Source: Zygnema cylindricum
Taxonomy: Eukaryota; Streptophyta; Zygnematophyceae; Zygnematales; Zygnemataceae
DNA: 62,000 nucleotides
Direction of reading: 5' to 3'
NCBI GenBank assembly: GCA_037447655.1
Contig: JBBHKE010003504.1
Coordinates: forward strand, 1-62,000
The notes below the pieces were generated by a model that had not been told where the DNA came from, ran no database searches, and saw nothing but the letters and a program-made list of their open reading frames with translations. The first letter of the stretch is position 1. The number at the start of each line of letters is the position of its first letter. Position numbers and translations under genes: made by a program. Below are positions 54,451 to 62,000 of this stretch, in pieces.

Positions 54451-55632
54451 CTAAGTTGATGCTTCAGACTTTGATTTCAGAAAGTAGACTCTAGAGTATC
54501 TAGACCAGTCATCGGTTATTATCATCATAAACCTCTTTCCTCCAACCGAAGGTACTTTTGCTAGTCCCCACATATCTGTGTGGACCAAGTCTAACACTTT
54601 CTCACCTCTATATGTGGCGGCTTTGGGAAAGGGAAGTCTGTGAGCCTTACCTCGAGCACAACCACTAAAATCATCCATCATTTCATTATCCCCGAACTGA
54701 TTGCCTTGTACTACCCCAAGCTTTTTCATTTCCCTCAACCTATCAAAATGCACATGCCCCAACCGATTATGCCAAATCATCAACTTAGGAACACCAACAT
54801 AATAAACATTCTTCTTTTCATTACTCAGGTTAGGCCCAAACATTCCTGGGCTACCTTTATCTACCGTGAAGTAAACTTTATCCCCATACTTAGATGTAAA
54901 GACTCCCTTTCTAGTGAAGGTATCAAACTCCTTGTCATCTAGCACAGACGTAGAGACAAGATTTTTACTCAGCTTAGGAATGTAGAGTACATCTGAGAAT
55001 GTAAGTAAAGAAGTTTTACCCTCCACTAAGACTTTTAGAACTACTGATCCCTCTACATCTGTAGTAACCACTCTCCCATCCCTATACTCTATTTCTACAG
55101 TAGGGATCAATCTTAGCTTAGTGAAGAGTTCTTTATCAAGACACATATGCATGGATGCACCTGAGTCGATAATCCATCCTTCCTGTGGAGCTTCCCGAAT
55201 TGCTCCAAGGGCACACTTCTGTCTCCGAGGGATCTCCTTCTTCTCCAGGCTCTCGTCAAGAAGAAGCTCCCCATCCTCCTCAGAGGACGCATCCTCAATT
55301 TCTCCTGTCACTTTTGTAACCACAAGTGCATTTTTCTTCCCTCCGGAAAAACCCCCTCCACGGTTCTCTTGGATCCTCAGCTTCGACTGCTTGACACAAT
55401 CTGCGATAATGTGTCCCTGTTTTTTGCAAAAATGACAAAGACCCTTTGGGGGGCTCGTCCCCCCAAAATGATCTCTTTCCCCTTTGTAAGGTTTTGTCGG
55501 GTCCTTCCCCCATCGGTCCCCTCCTGCTGCTAGAGCTTGAATGCTCTTCCCTCCTCTCATAATCTCTATTGTGTTTTCCTGCAAAAGTATCATCATGACC
55601 ACTGTGTTCCATTTCCATGAACTTTCAGGCAT
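54451..55632 (-). pseudogene. CopE Gag C-terminus, protease and integrase N-terminus
   Basis: 393-codon open frame. Order: end of the Gag core, knuckle CHFCKKQGHIIADC (about 55393-55437), acidic stretch, protease WIIDSGASMHMC with intact DSG, integrase zinc region WHNRLGHVHFDRL...CARGKAHRLPF (first Cys of CSGC is F-S-G-C context: DDFSGC), then LVHTDMWGLA with the first catalytic D. It stops at TAG near 54450, before the FKEYKAW segment. Confidence 0.9.
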
Positions 55633-56278
55633 ATCGTGTACTCAATACACTATGTTCTCGAGCTCATCTGGAAACTTCATGATAAGAGTGTTAACTTTCA
55701 TTTTCAGTGTACCTGTCCACCCAGCACTTTCCATCTCCATATACAAACAAGAAAGATCATTACAGTAATCTAACATCTTTCCTCCTTTGTAAGTGTAACT
55801 CACTAGCTTTTGCTCAGCCAACTGGAGCTCCTAAATGGTTCCACCTCTATAAATCTCCACCAAACTCACCCACAACTCCTCGGCCTTGTAAATGTGAAGA
55901 TGAAGAGTGGCCAAAGCTAAAGTGAGGTGCCTGAGAATAAAGTTCTTCGCAGCCATGTTTACATCCTCCCACATTGGAGTATCGTTCTCCGCGGTCTTCA
56001 CGATCGCCGCACCCGGTACTGTGGCAATAAGAGTGATGGGTGTCTCCTTCCCTTTCCCTTTTTTGGACACACTGCTGTCCCCATCATGTGCCTCCTCTGC
56101 TGAGGCAGCTGTTGCTGCAAAAAACCTTAATCCTCCAAATCCTGGTGGAGTTCCCGAAGGTGGACGTTTCGCTTGTCCATTAACGATACCCCAGTATCGT
56201 TTTTCGCACAAAGCTCCCATCATCATGGCTTCCCAATAGATGAACCCACATCCATTGAAGGTGGACACCCTAGAGGGT
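55633..56278 (-). pseudogene. CopE Gag N-terminal part
   Basis: Reads (Q)V-M-G-P-P from the primer site, STFNGCGFIYWEAMMMGALC and KNFILRHLTLALATLHLHIY to a stop near 55831; further stops interrupt the stretch to 55633 (TYKGGKMLDYCNDLSCLY, MKVNTLIMKFPDELENIVY). The LTR-encoded start codon is uncoupled by TAA in this copy (GGACATATAATTGCA). Confidence 0.87.
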
Positions 56279-56290
56279 GGGCCCATTACC
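56279..56290 (-). other. CopE half-tRNA primer-binding site, one base changed
   Basis: Minus strand GGTAATGGGCCC, with T-to-A at the fourth base compared with CopF-CopH. Confidence 0.85.
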
Positions 56291-57189
56291 TGCAATTATA
56301 TGTCCTCTATTGGACCACAAAATACATGAAGCCTCGAGATAGTATTTAACTAACCCACTTCAAGCCAGAACCACTATTGTTCAAGAAGGCAAAATGATAG
56401 TTTAACTGCACCCCTATGCAGCATGTACTTCCTTGAGTCTGTAGAAAAAAGAATCACTGAAAACGGCCAACCAGCCGATAATTTATGAGGCAGCAAAAAT
56501 GCCAATTTGTACAAACTCTCAAAGAGAGAGGTGACTACCTACCAAAATTTTCTAAGTCCTGATTCCCTCTAATAACTTTTATCTACTGAAGTACGAACCA
56601 ATCAGATTACTGTACCGTACCAAAAAGTATTACTGCCGCTGTACCTTTTGTACGGCCCATGTACGACAAGGCTATTAAGCGGACGCGTGTCTGTTTTTCA
56701 CTCGTCCATACATTCCTCGGAATTCCTATGACCGAATGTCATCTCTCCACGTGGCTCCTGGTCATGCCACGTCACAAAACGCCAAAGCGACCACTCCAGG
56801 ATTTCGGCGATGATGTGCGCTGTTGGATTTGCAGCGAAACGCAATCTTGGCCGTAATAAATACTTGCGCGATATTTGTTTCGTTGTCAAAACAAAATGCG
56901 TGGTATTCGTTTTGAAAAAAGTGTCATACTTCGTACTTTCATAAAACTGTATCTATGCAAGCCGTATACAGTTTTAGTTATATGAATTTGATCCTCCTTA
57001 TAGATATATATATATCTATCACATACTATAGCATTTAGCATTGGTCCTAGTCTTATAGGATAAAGCTGACCTCTATCGGCCAACTTGACGATCCGAAGGT
57101 ATCGGGATCAAATCCCGGGTCCGTCACGTATATTTTCAGTAGCCTACTAAAAATAACTGCCTGTTGAACTAAGGCAGCCATGGATCAAC
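56291..57189 (-). repeat. CopE 5' LTR, interrupted by another LTR
   Basis: 899 bp visible, ending at CATGGATCAAC where the LTR fragment 57190-57271 begins. It matches Solo2 throughout, including CCACGTGG (56747-56754), the GTAC cluster and a (TA)n stretch near 57005. The rest lies beyond the window. Confidence 0.9.
57046..57136 (+). ncRNA. tRNA-like Pol III module in CopE 5' LTR, antisense
   Basis: GGATAAAGC (57058-57066), 38 bases, GGATCAAATCC (57105-57115) inside the perfect hairpin CGGG-ATCAAAT-CCCG with a T-loop-sized 7-base loop, then TTTT at 57133-57136. It has the best T arm of the CopE/Solo2 type. Confidence 0.52.
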
Positions 57190-57271
57190 TGAAACTCTGA
57201 GACCTCCATTGGCCCTCAGAGTATGCAGATCGAAAAGAAGGTTATCTAGATAGTGCCGACTCCAAGTTTAT
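57190..57271 (-). repeat. LTR fragment (CopG/Solo3-like), cut by CopH
   Basis: On the minus strand it ends ATGGAGGTCTCAGAGTTTCA, identical to the CopG LTR end. Further in it resembles Solo3 (ATCTAGATAGTGCCGAC). It starts in the CopE LTR and is truncated after 82 bp by the CopH 5' LTR; the remainder is presumably beyond the window. Confidence 0.75.
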
Positions 57272-57340
57272 TGTTGAAATAAGTAGTTTTTGTATTTTCT
57301 AGTTTAAAATAAATTAGCGGAAACATATATAAGAAATGAT

Positions 57341-57425
57341 GGCAGCCTGCCTCCATCTCTTCTCTCTCTCCCCCATACTTGTTGTAGTCACTGAAAGAGA
57401 GAGAGAGCGATGGAGCCATGGCTGC
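57341..57425 (+). ncRNA. Conserved LTR stem-loop
   Basis: GGCAGCC...CTCCATC..CTCTCTCTC pairs with GAGAGAGAG..GATGGAG...GGCTGCC, giving a long imperfect stem. The loop CATACTTGTTGTAGTCACTG is nearly the same in Solo2, Solo3, CopF and CopG although the stems differ. The right arm includes the palindrome AGCCATGGCT. It may act in RNA (packaging, dimerisation, 3' end) or in DNA; the function is unknown. Confidence 0.55.
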
Positions 57426-57448
57426 CTCAGCTCCATAGGAAGGACTAA

Positions 57449-57468
57449 AGAGTGACTTAAGTCACTCT
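57449..57468. promoter_or_regulatory. 20-bp perfect palindrome beside the tRNA-like module
   Basis: AGAGTGACTTAAGTCACTCT reads the same on both strands. It lies four bases from the T-run that ends the tRNA-like module. In CopF the same site is AGAGTGACTTATGTCACTCT (40921-40940). TGACTTAAGTCA could be a dimeric transcription-factor site or a hairpin. Confidence 0.5.
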
Positions 57469-57472
57469 CAAC

Positions 57473-57558
57473 AAAAGGTTGAGTCCGGCAGGACTCGAAC
57501 CCCCGACCGGTAGAGCGCGGCGTAGCCGTTAGCTCTAACCAGTCTGTCGTAGAAGTCC
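57473..57558 (-). ncRNA. tRNA-like Pol III module in CopH 5' LTR, antisense (best copy)
   Basis: Minus strand: CTACGACAGACTGGTTAGAG (A box/D loop), GC, a 30-base middle, perfect B box GGTTCGAGTCC (57501-57491), and TTTT at 57476-57473. The stretch GGTCGGGGGTTCGAGTCC is indistinguishable from the 3' half of a real tRNA; T-arm stem pairs 4 of 5 (one G-T). The acceptor and D stems do not pair, so it is tRNA-derived rather than a tRNA gene. If the middle is folded as an anticodon arm, the loop would be CTACGCC, which hints at tRNA-Arg(ACG); this is tentative. Confidence 0.6.
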
Positions 57559-58047
57559 GTTAGATTATATAGGGTTTCATTCATATATAAACTGTTGTAT
57601 AGTACCGAAATGATCTAACTGGAATATGAAACGAAACGAACATAGAACTTGTTAAGGTTTAGTGCGAAACGTCATTTCGCACGAAACAAATGAAACATAC
57701 ACTTTTAACGGTCGACATTTAATGTCGGATTTAATCCGACGGCGCACGTCGTCGCCGAGATCGCGGAATGGTCACTTTGGATTTTATGGACGTGGCATGA
57801 CGTGGCGCCGCGTGGAAGGATGACATTCGGTCGCGGGAATTCCGGAGGAAATACGGACAAGTGGAAAAATGACACGCGTCCACTCAAGTGCCTTGTCATA
57901 CACCTACAGAAAGTACATCGGCCATAGTACCTTTCTGTACTTTACAGTAATACGATTGGTTCGTACTTTAGTAGATAGGGGTTGTGAGAGGGATTTAGGA
58001 CTTAGGAAATATTTGGTAGACAGACACCTCTCTCTAAGAGAGCTTTG

Positions 58048-58053
58048 TATAAA
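58048..58053 (+). promoter_or_regulatory. Candidate TATA box of CopH
   Basis: TATAAA in TTTGTATAAATTGGC. The same place is TATAAA in CopF and TACAAA in CopG and Solo2, so the call is only moderately supported. Confidence 0.4.
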
Positions 58054-58248
58054 TTGGCATTTTTGCCGGCTCATAACTTATTGCCTGGTTGGCCGTTTTC
58101 AGTGATTCTTTTTGCTACGGACTCAGGGGAGTCCAGGCTACACAGAGGTGGAGTCAAATTCTCAGTTTGCCTTCTTGGGCAGAAGTGGTCGTGGCTTAAA
58201 GTGGGTTAGTTAAATACTATCTAGAGGCTTCATGTATTCTATAGTCCA

Positions 58249-60393
58249 ATGGAGGACACAGAATTGCAGGTTATGGGCCCACCCTCTAGGGTGCCCACCT
58301 TCAATGGATCTGGGTTCATCTATTGGGAAGCCATGATGATGGGAGCTTTGTGTGAAAAACGATACTGTGGTATCGTCAGTGGACAAGTGAAACGTCCACC
58401 TTCGGGAACTCCACCAGGATTTGGGGGAGTAAGGTTTTCTGCAACAACGGCTGCCTCAGCGGAGGAGGCAGATGATGGGGACAGCAGTGTGTCCGAAAAG
58501 GAGAAAGGGAAGGAGACACCCCTCACTCCTATTGCCACAGTATCGGGAACGGCGACCATGAAGACTGTGGAGAACGATACTCAAATGTGGGAGGATGTAA
58601 ACATGGCTGCCAAGAACTTCATTTTGAGGCACCTCACTCAAGGTTTGGCCACTCCTCATCTTCACATTTACAAGGCAGAGGAATTGTGGGAGAGTTTGGT
58701 GGATATTTATAGAGCTGGAACTATTCAGGAGCTCCAGTTGGCTAAGCAAAAGCTATTGAGTTACACTTACAAAGGAGGAAAGATGTAAGATTACTGTAAT
58801 GATCTTTCTTGTTTGTATATGGAAATGGAAAGTGCCGGGTGGACAGGTACAATGAAAATGAAAGTTAACACCCTTATCATGAAATTACCAGATGAGTTCG
58901 AAAACATAGTGTACCGAGTACAGGGAATGCCTGATAGTTCATGGAAATGGAACACAGTAGTCAGGATGATACTTGTGCAGGAAAACACAATGGAGATTAG
59001 GAGAGGAGGAAAGAGCATTCAAGCTCTAGCAGCAGGAGGGGACCGATGGGGGAAGGATCCGAAGAAACCTTATAGAGGGGAAAGAGATAATTCTGGGGGA
59101 CAGAGGCCCCCAAAGGGTCTTTGTCATTATTGCAAAAAGCCGGGACACTTTATTGCAGATTGTGTCAAGTTGTCAGAGCTAAGGCTCCAAGAAAACCGTG
59201 GAGGGGGTTCTTCCGGAGGGAAGAAAAAGGCACTTGTGGTTACAAAAGTGTCAGGAGAAATCGAGGATGAGTCATCTGAGGAGGATGGGGAGCTTTTTCT
59301 TGACGAGAGTTTGGAGGAGAAGGAGATCCCTCGGAGGCAGAAGTGTGCCCTTGGAGCAATTCGGGAAGCTCCACAGGAAGGATGGATCATCGACTCAGGT
59401 GCATCCATGCATATGTGCCGTGATAAAAAACTCTTCACTAAGCTACGAAAGATTCCTACTGTAGAGATAGAGTATGGGGATGGGGGAGTGGTTACTACAG
59501 ATCTAGTGGGATCAGTAGATCTGAAAGTCTTAGTGGAGGGTAAGACCTCTATACTTACATTCTCAGATGTAGTTTACATGCCTCAGCTGAGTAAAAATCT
59601 TGTCTCTACGTCTGTGTTAGATGACAAAGAGTTTGATACCTTCACCAGAAAGGGAGTCTTTACAGCTAAGTATGGGAATGAAGTTTACTTCACAGCAGAT
59701 AAGGGTAGCCAAGGAATGTTTAGGCTTAACTTGAGTAATGAAAAGAAGAATGCTTACTATGTTGGTGTTCCTAAGGTGATGATTTGGCATAAGCGTTTGG
59801 GGCATGTGCATTTTGATAGGTTAAGGGAAATGAAAAAGCTTGGGGTAGTAGATGGCATTCAGTTTGGGGATAATGAAATAATGGATGATTGTAGTGGTTG
59901 TGCTCAAGGTAAGGCTCACAGACTTCCCTTTCCCAAAGCCGCCACATATAGAGGTGAGAAAGTGTTAGATTTGGTCCACACAGATATTTGGGGACTTGCA
60001 AAAGTACCTTCGGTTGGAGGAAAGAGGTTTATGATGACAATAACTGATGATTGGTCTAGATACTCTAGAGTCTACTTTCTGAAAAATAAGTCTGAAGCAT
60101 CCACTTACTTCAAAGAATATAAAGCTTGGAGTGAGAAGTTGCATGAAACCCCTATTAAGAGGATAAGGAGTGATAATGGGGGGGAATATACCTCTAACCA
60201 GTTTGAGGAATATCTGAGAGATGAGGGAGTGCAACACCAGAAAACTGTACCATATAACCCGGAACAAAATGGGGTAGCTGAGAGGTTGAATAGAACATTA
60301 GGAGATAGTGCATGCAGTATGTTGGCAGACAAGAAAATAGGAAAGAGATTTTGGGCAGAGGCAATGAACTGTGCCAACTATATTAAGAATTGA
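58249..60393 (+). pseudogene. CopH Gag-protease-integrase with one internal stop, ending at a second
   Basis: ATG at 58249 in the LTR gives MEDTELQ, then V-M-G-P-P through the primer site and PTFNGSGFIYWEAMMMGALC. TAA at 58786 interrupts after YKGGKM; the same frame resumes. Knuckle CHYCKKPGHFIADC (59122-59163), protease WIIDSGASMHMC (about 59386-59421), integrase zinc region WHKRLGHVHFDRL...CSGCAQGK, and core LVHTDIWGL / IRSDNGGEY / EQNGVAERLNR with D, D and E intact. TGA at 60391 replaces an arginine codon found in CopF and CopG. Confidence 0.93.
58269..58280 (+). other. CopH half-tRNA-Met primer-binding site, also coding
   Basis: GGTTATGGGCCC immediately after the LTR and in the open Gag frame. 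Confidence 0.92.
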
Positions 60394-62000
60394 GTTCTCA
60401 CCTCAGCTGTAAAGGGAGTCACACCTTATGAGAGATGGGTTGGAAGGAAACCAGATATCTCACACCTTAAAGTATTTGGTAGCCAAGTTTACAGTCTTGA
60501 CACGGATAGGAAAAACTGGAAACTAGATGCTAAGGGAAAACCTGGATACTTTGTGGGATATGATGAGGATGTTAAGGGATATAGAGTATATGACTTGGCA
60601 AAGAAAGATATCTTTCTGGTCAAACACTTAGTTGTCATGGATGAAGGGAAGTCATTTGACCCCTTCAAATATACAAAGAAGATTAGGATCAGATTTGAGT
60701 CTGAAAGTGAGGAGAACTCGGTCGTTCCCGAAATGGATATGGGTGACACCGTGATTACAGATTCAGGGGAGATCCAAGATACAGGAGACTCACCGGAAAC
60801 CTCACATACTCCTATGGACTTCGAGGAGATAGAAGAAGCGGGACAAGAACCGGTTTCCATGGACAGGGGAGCCGATGAAACAGTGAGAAGAAATCCAAGA
60901 CTTCTATCCATTCTTGCTTCAGAGTTTGAGGGAGGAAGAAGGAGCAGCAAAAGATTACAGGAAAAACAAGTCGCTCATAAGGTAACTAAGCTATCTCACC
61001 CTGATGAGCCTCAGTCTTACTCGGAGGCAGTGAATAGTCCAGAGAAAGAAAGATGGATTAGAGCTATAAATGATGATATGGCTTCTATCATGGAAGCAAA
61101 TACCTGGGAATTAGCAGATTGTCCTCCAGACAGAAAACCTATTGGGTGTAAATGGGTATTTAAACTAAAACTGAACCCAGATAATACCATTGAAAGATAT
61201 AAGGCTCGATTGGTAGCGAAGGGGTTCACCCAAAAGGAAGGGATTGACTATGAGGAGACCTTTGCTCCAGTTGTTCGGTTCCCTTCAGTAAGGATTCTCC
61301 TCAGCCTGGCAGCAGCGGAAGACATGGAAATCCATCAGATGGACATTAAGACTGCGTTTCTTAATGGTGAGTTAGAGGAAGAAATTTTCATGAGACAACC
61401 CGAGGGGTTCGTGGAGGAAGGAGAAGAGAGCAAAGTCTGCAGGCTCATAAAGTCCTTATATGGACTAAAGCAGGCTCCCCGACAGTGGAACAAGAAACTA
61501 GATGAGTTTCTTACCAGTCTGGGATATATCCGTATAAGCTCTGACCATTCTATCTATATGTTTGAAGATGAGAATGGTGTCATTTTTATTGCAATTTATG
61601 TGGATGATCTGCTTGTGTTGAGTAAATCCTTGGAAAAGATCAATAAGTTAAAAACAGAACTTAGAAGCAGATTTGATATGAAGGATTTAGGGGAGGCAAA
61701 ATATATTTTGGGGATTCAGATGGAGAGAGATAGGGGGAAGAAGATTATCAGACTTACTCAGAAAGAAGCAATAGGTAATATGCTTGAGAAATTCCAGATG
61801 GAAAATGCTAACAGTTGTACCACTCCCATGGACTTGAAAAAAGTAAGTGATGGGAGTGTAGAAGGAGGAGTAATTATCTTAGATGATCAAATGAGTATTG
61901 AAGAGAGAGAGTTTATGAAGACTATCCCTTATAGACAGGTCGTAGGAAGTTTAATCTATTTTATGAATTGTACCAGGCCGGACATAGCGGCAGCAGTTGG
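60394..62000 (+). pseudogene. CopH integrase C-terminus and reverse transcriptase (partial at window end)
   Basis: Open to the end of the window in the Gag frame: VTPYERWVGRKPDISHLKVF, GYFVGYDEDVKGYRVYD, an acidic linker, then RT with [80 protein letters not shown], catalytic YVDD (from 61597) and LIYFMNCTRPDIAAAV at the edge. No damage is visible in this part; it is separated from its start only by the two upstream stops. Confidence 0.93.

Larger units (their letters stand above)
38354..57189 (-). mobile_element. CopE: Ty1/copia element split by CopF
   Basis: Minus-strand element: 5' LTR from 56291 upward (cut at 57189 by another LTR), primer site 56279-56290, Gag-Pol in 53555-56278 and 39142-40740, 3' LTR 38354-39141. 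CopF (40746-53549) is inserted in the Gag-Pol linker before RT, with AGGCT on both sides (40741-40745 and 53550-53554). Removing it rejoins the DEPQSY segment of pol. Many stops show it is the oldest of this nest. Confidence 0.93.
57272..58268 (+). repeat. CopH 5' LTR
   Basis: 997 bp, TGTTGAAATAAGTAG...GACACAGAATTGCA. Parts in order: stem-loop 57341-57425, perfect palindrome 57449-57468, tRNA-like module 57473-57558, GACGTGGCATGACGTGGC (57789-57806), GTAC cluster with CCAAT-type GATTGG (57910-57972), TATAAA (58048-58053), the conserved GATTCTTTTTGCTACGGACTC block, and the Gag start at 58249. If the TATA is used, R-U5 would be roughly 190 bp. Confidence 0.94.
57272..62000 (+). mobile_element. 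CopH: copia element running off the window, two stops
   Basis: 5' LTR 57272-58268, primer site 58269-58280, and a single Gag-Pol frame from 58249 to the end of the window with in-frame stops only at 58786 (TAA) and 60391 (TGA). Close relative of CopE and CopF. Its 3' end and target duplication are outside the window. Confidence 0.95.

Noticed and set aside
57473-57558. Calling the LTR tRNA-like modules functional tRNA genes
   Set aside because: The acceptor and D stems do not pair and no complete cloverleaf can be drawn; only boxes A/B, the T arm and a T-run are supported.

Overview
This window is nuclear DNA of a eukaryote and consists almost entirely of transposable elements. I recognise no ordinary host gene, rRNA gene or functional tRNA gene. 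The species cannot be fixed from the sequence. The DNA is AT-rich, and the coding content is Ty1/copia-type Gag-Pol (CCHC Gag, DSG protease, HHCC/DDE integrase, YVDD reverse transcriptase, RNase H).

Layout. 1-7.38 kb: decayed DNA-transposon territory, with two copies of a non-autonomous TIR family, a 1.05-kb near-perfect inverted repeat, a hAT-like element with 8-bp target duplication, and a fossil copia RT. 7.384-21.603 kb: CopA (+), flanked by TGTTG. It is interrupted by CopB (-, 11.258-16.737), by a solo LTR (Solo1, 17.133-18.032, TSD GATTC), and by a TAA-flanked TIR element (18.465-20.284) that itself holds a solo LTR (Solo2, TSD TTGTA). 21.6-24.98 kb: a degenerate ~20-bp tandem repeat and G-rich low-complexity DNA. 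24.984-30.387 kb: CopC (+), a relative of CopA. 31.183-37.698 kb: CopD (-), whose 5' LTR is split by Solo3 (TSD GGTAC). 37.699-38.353 kb: an unrecognised open frame. 38.354 to beyond 57.189 kb: CopE (-), split by CopF (+, 40.746-53.549, TSD AGGCT). CopF's 3' LTR is split in turn by the young, almost intact CopG (+, 46.957-53.407, TSD GGGGA). CopE's 5' LTR is invaded by another LTR (57.190-57.271), which is cut by CopH (+, 57.272 to the window end).

Two groups of copia elements are present. CopA and CopC have the usual primer-binding site (TGGTATC..AG) and a Gag with two zinc knuckles and an RGG-rich tail. CopB and CopD-CopH have the Drosophila-copia-type site GGTTATGGGCCC, complementary to the anticodon region of initiator tRNA-Met (half-tRNA priming). 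In this second group the Gag frame opens inside the LTR and runs through the primer-binding site, in two different frames in different lineages.

The most striking feature is in the ~0.9-1.2-kb LTRs of the CopE/F/G/H group and the solo LTRs. Each full-length copy carries, antisense to the element, a tRNA-derived module: a D-loop/A-box-like stretch, a B box (exact in CopF and CopH) at tRNA-like spacing, and a run of at least four T a few bases downstream. This is the layout of an internal RNA polymerase III transcription unit. Beside it lies a conserved stem-loop with a nearly invariant loop. Cassandra elements carrying 5S rRNA in their LTRs are the closest precedent I know.
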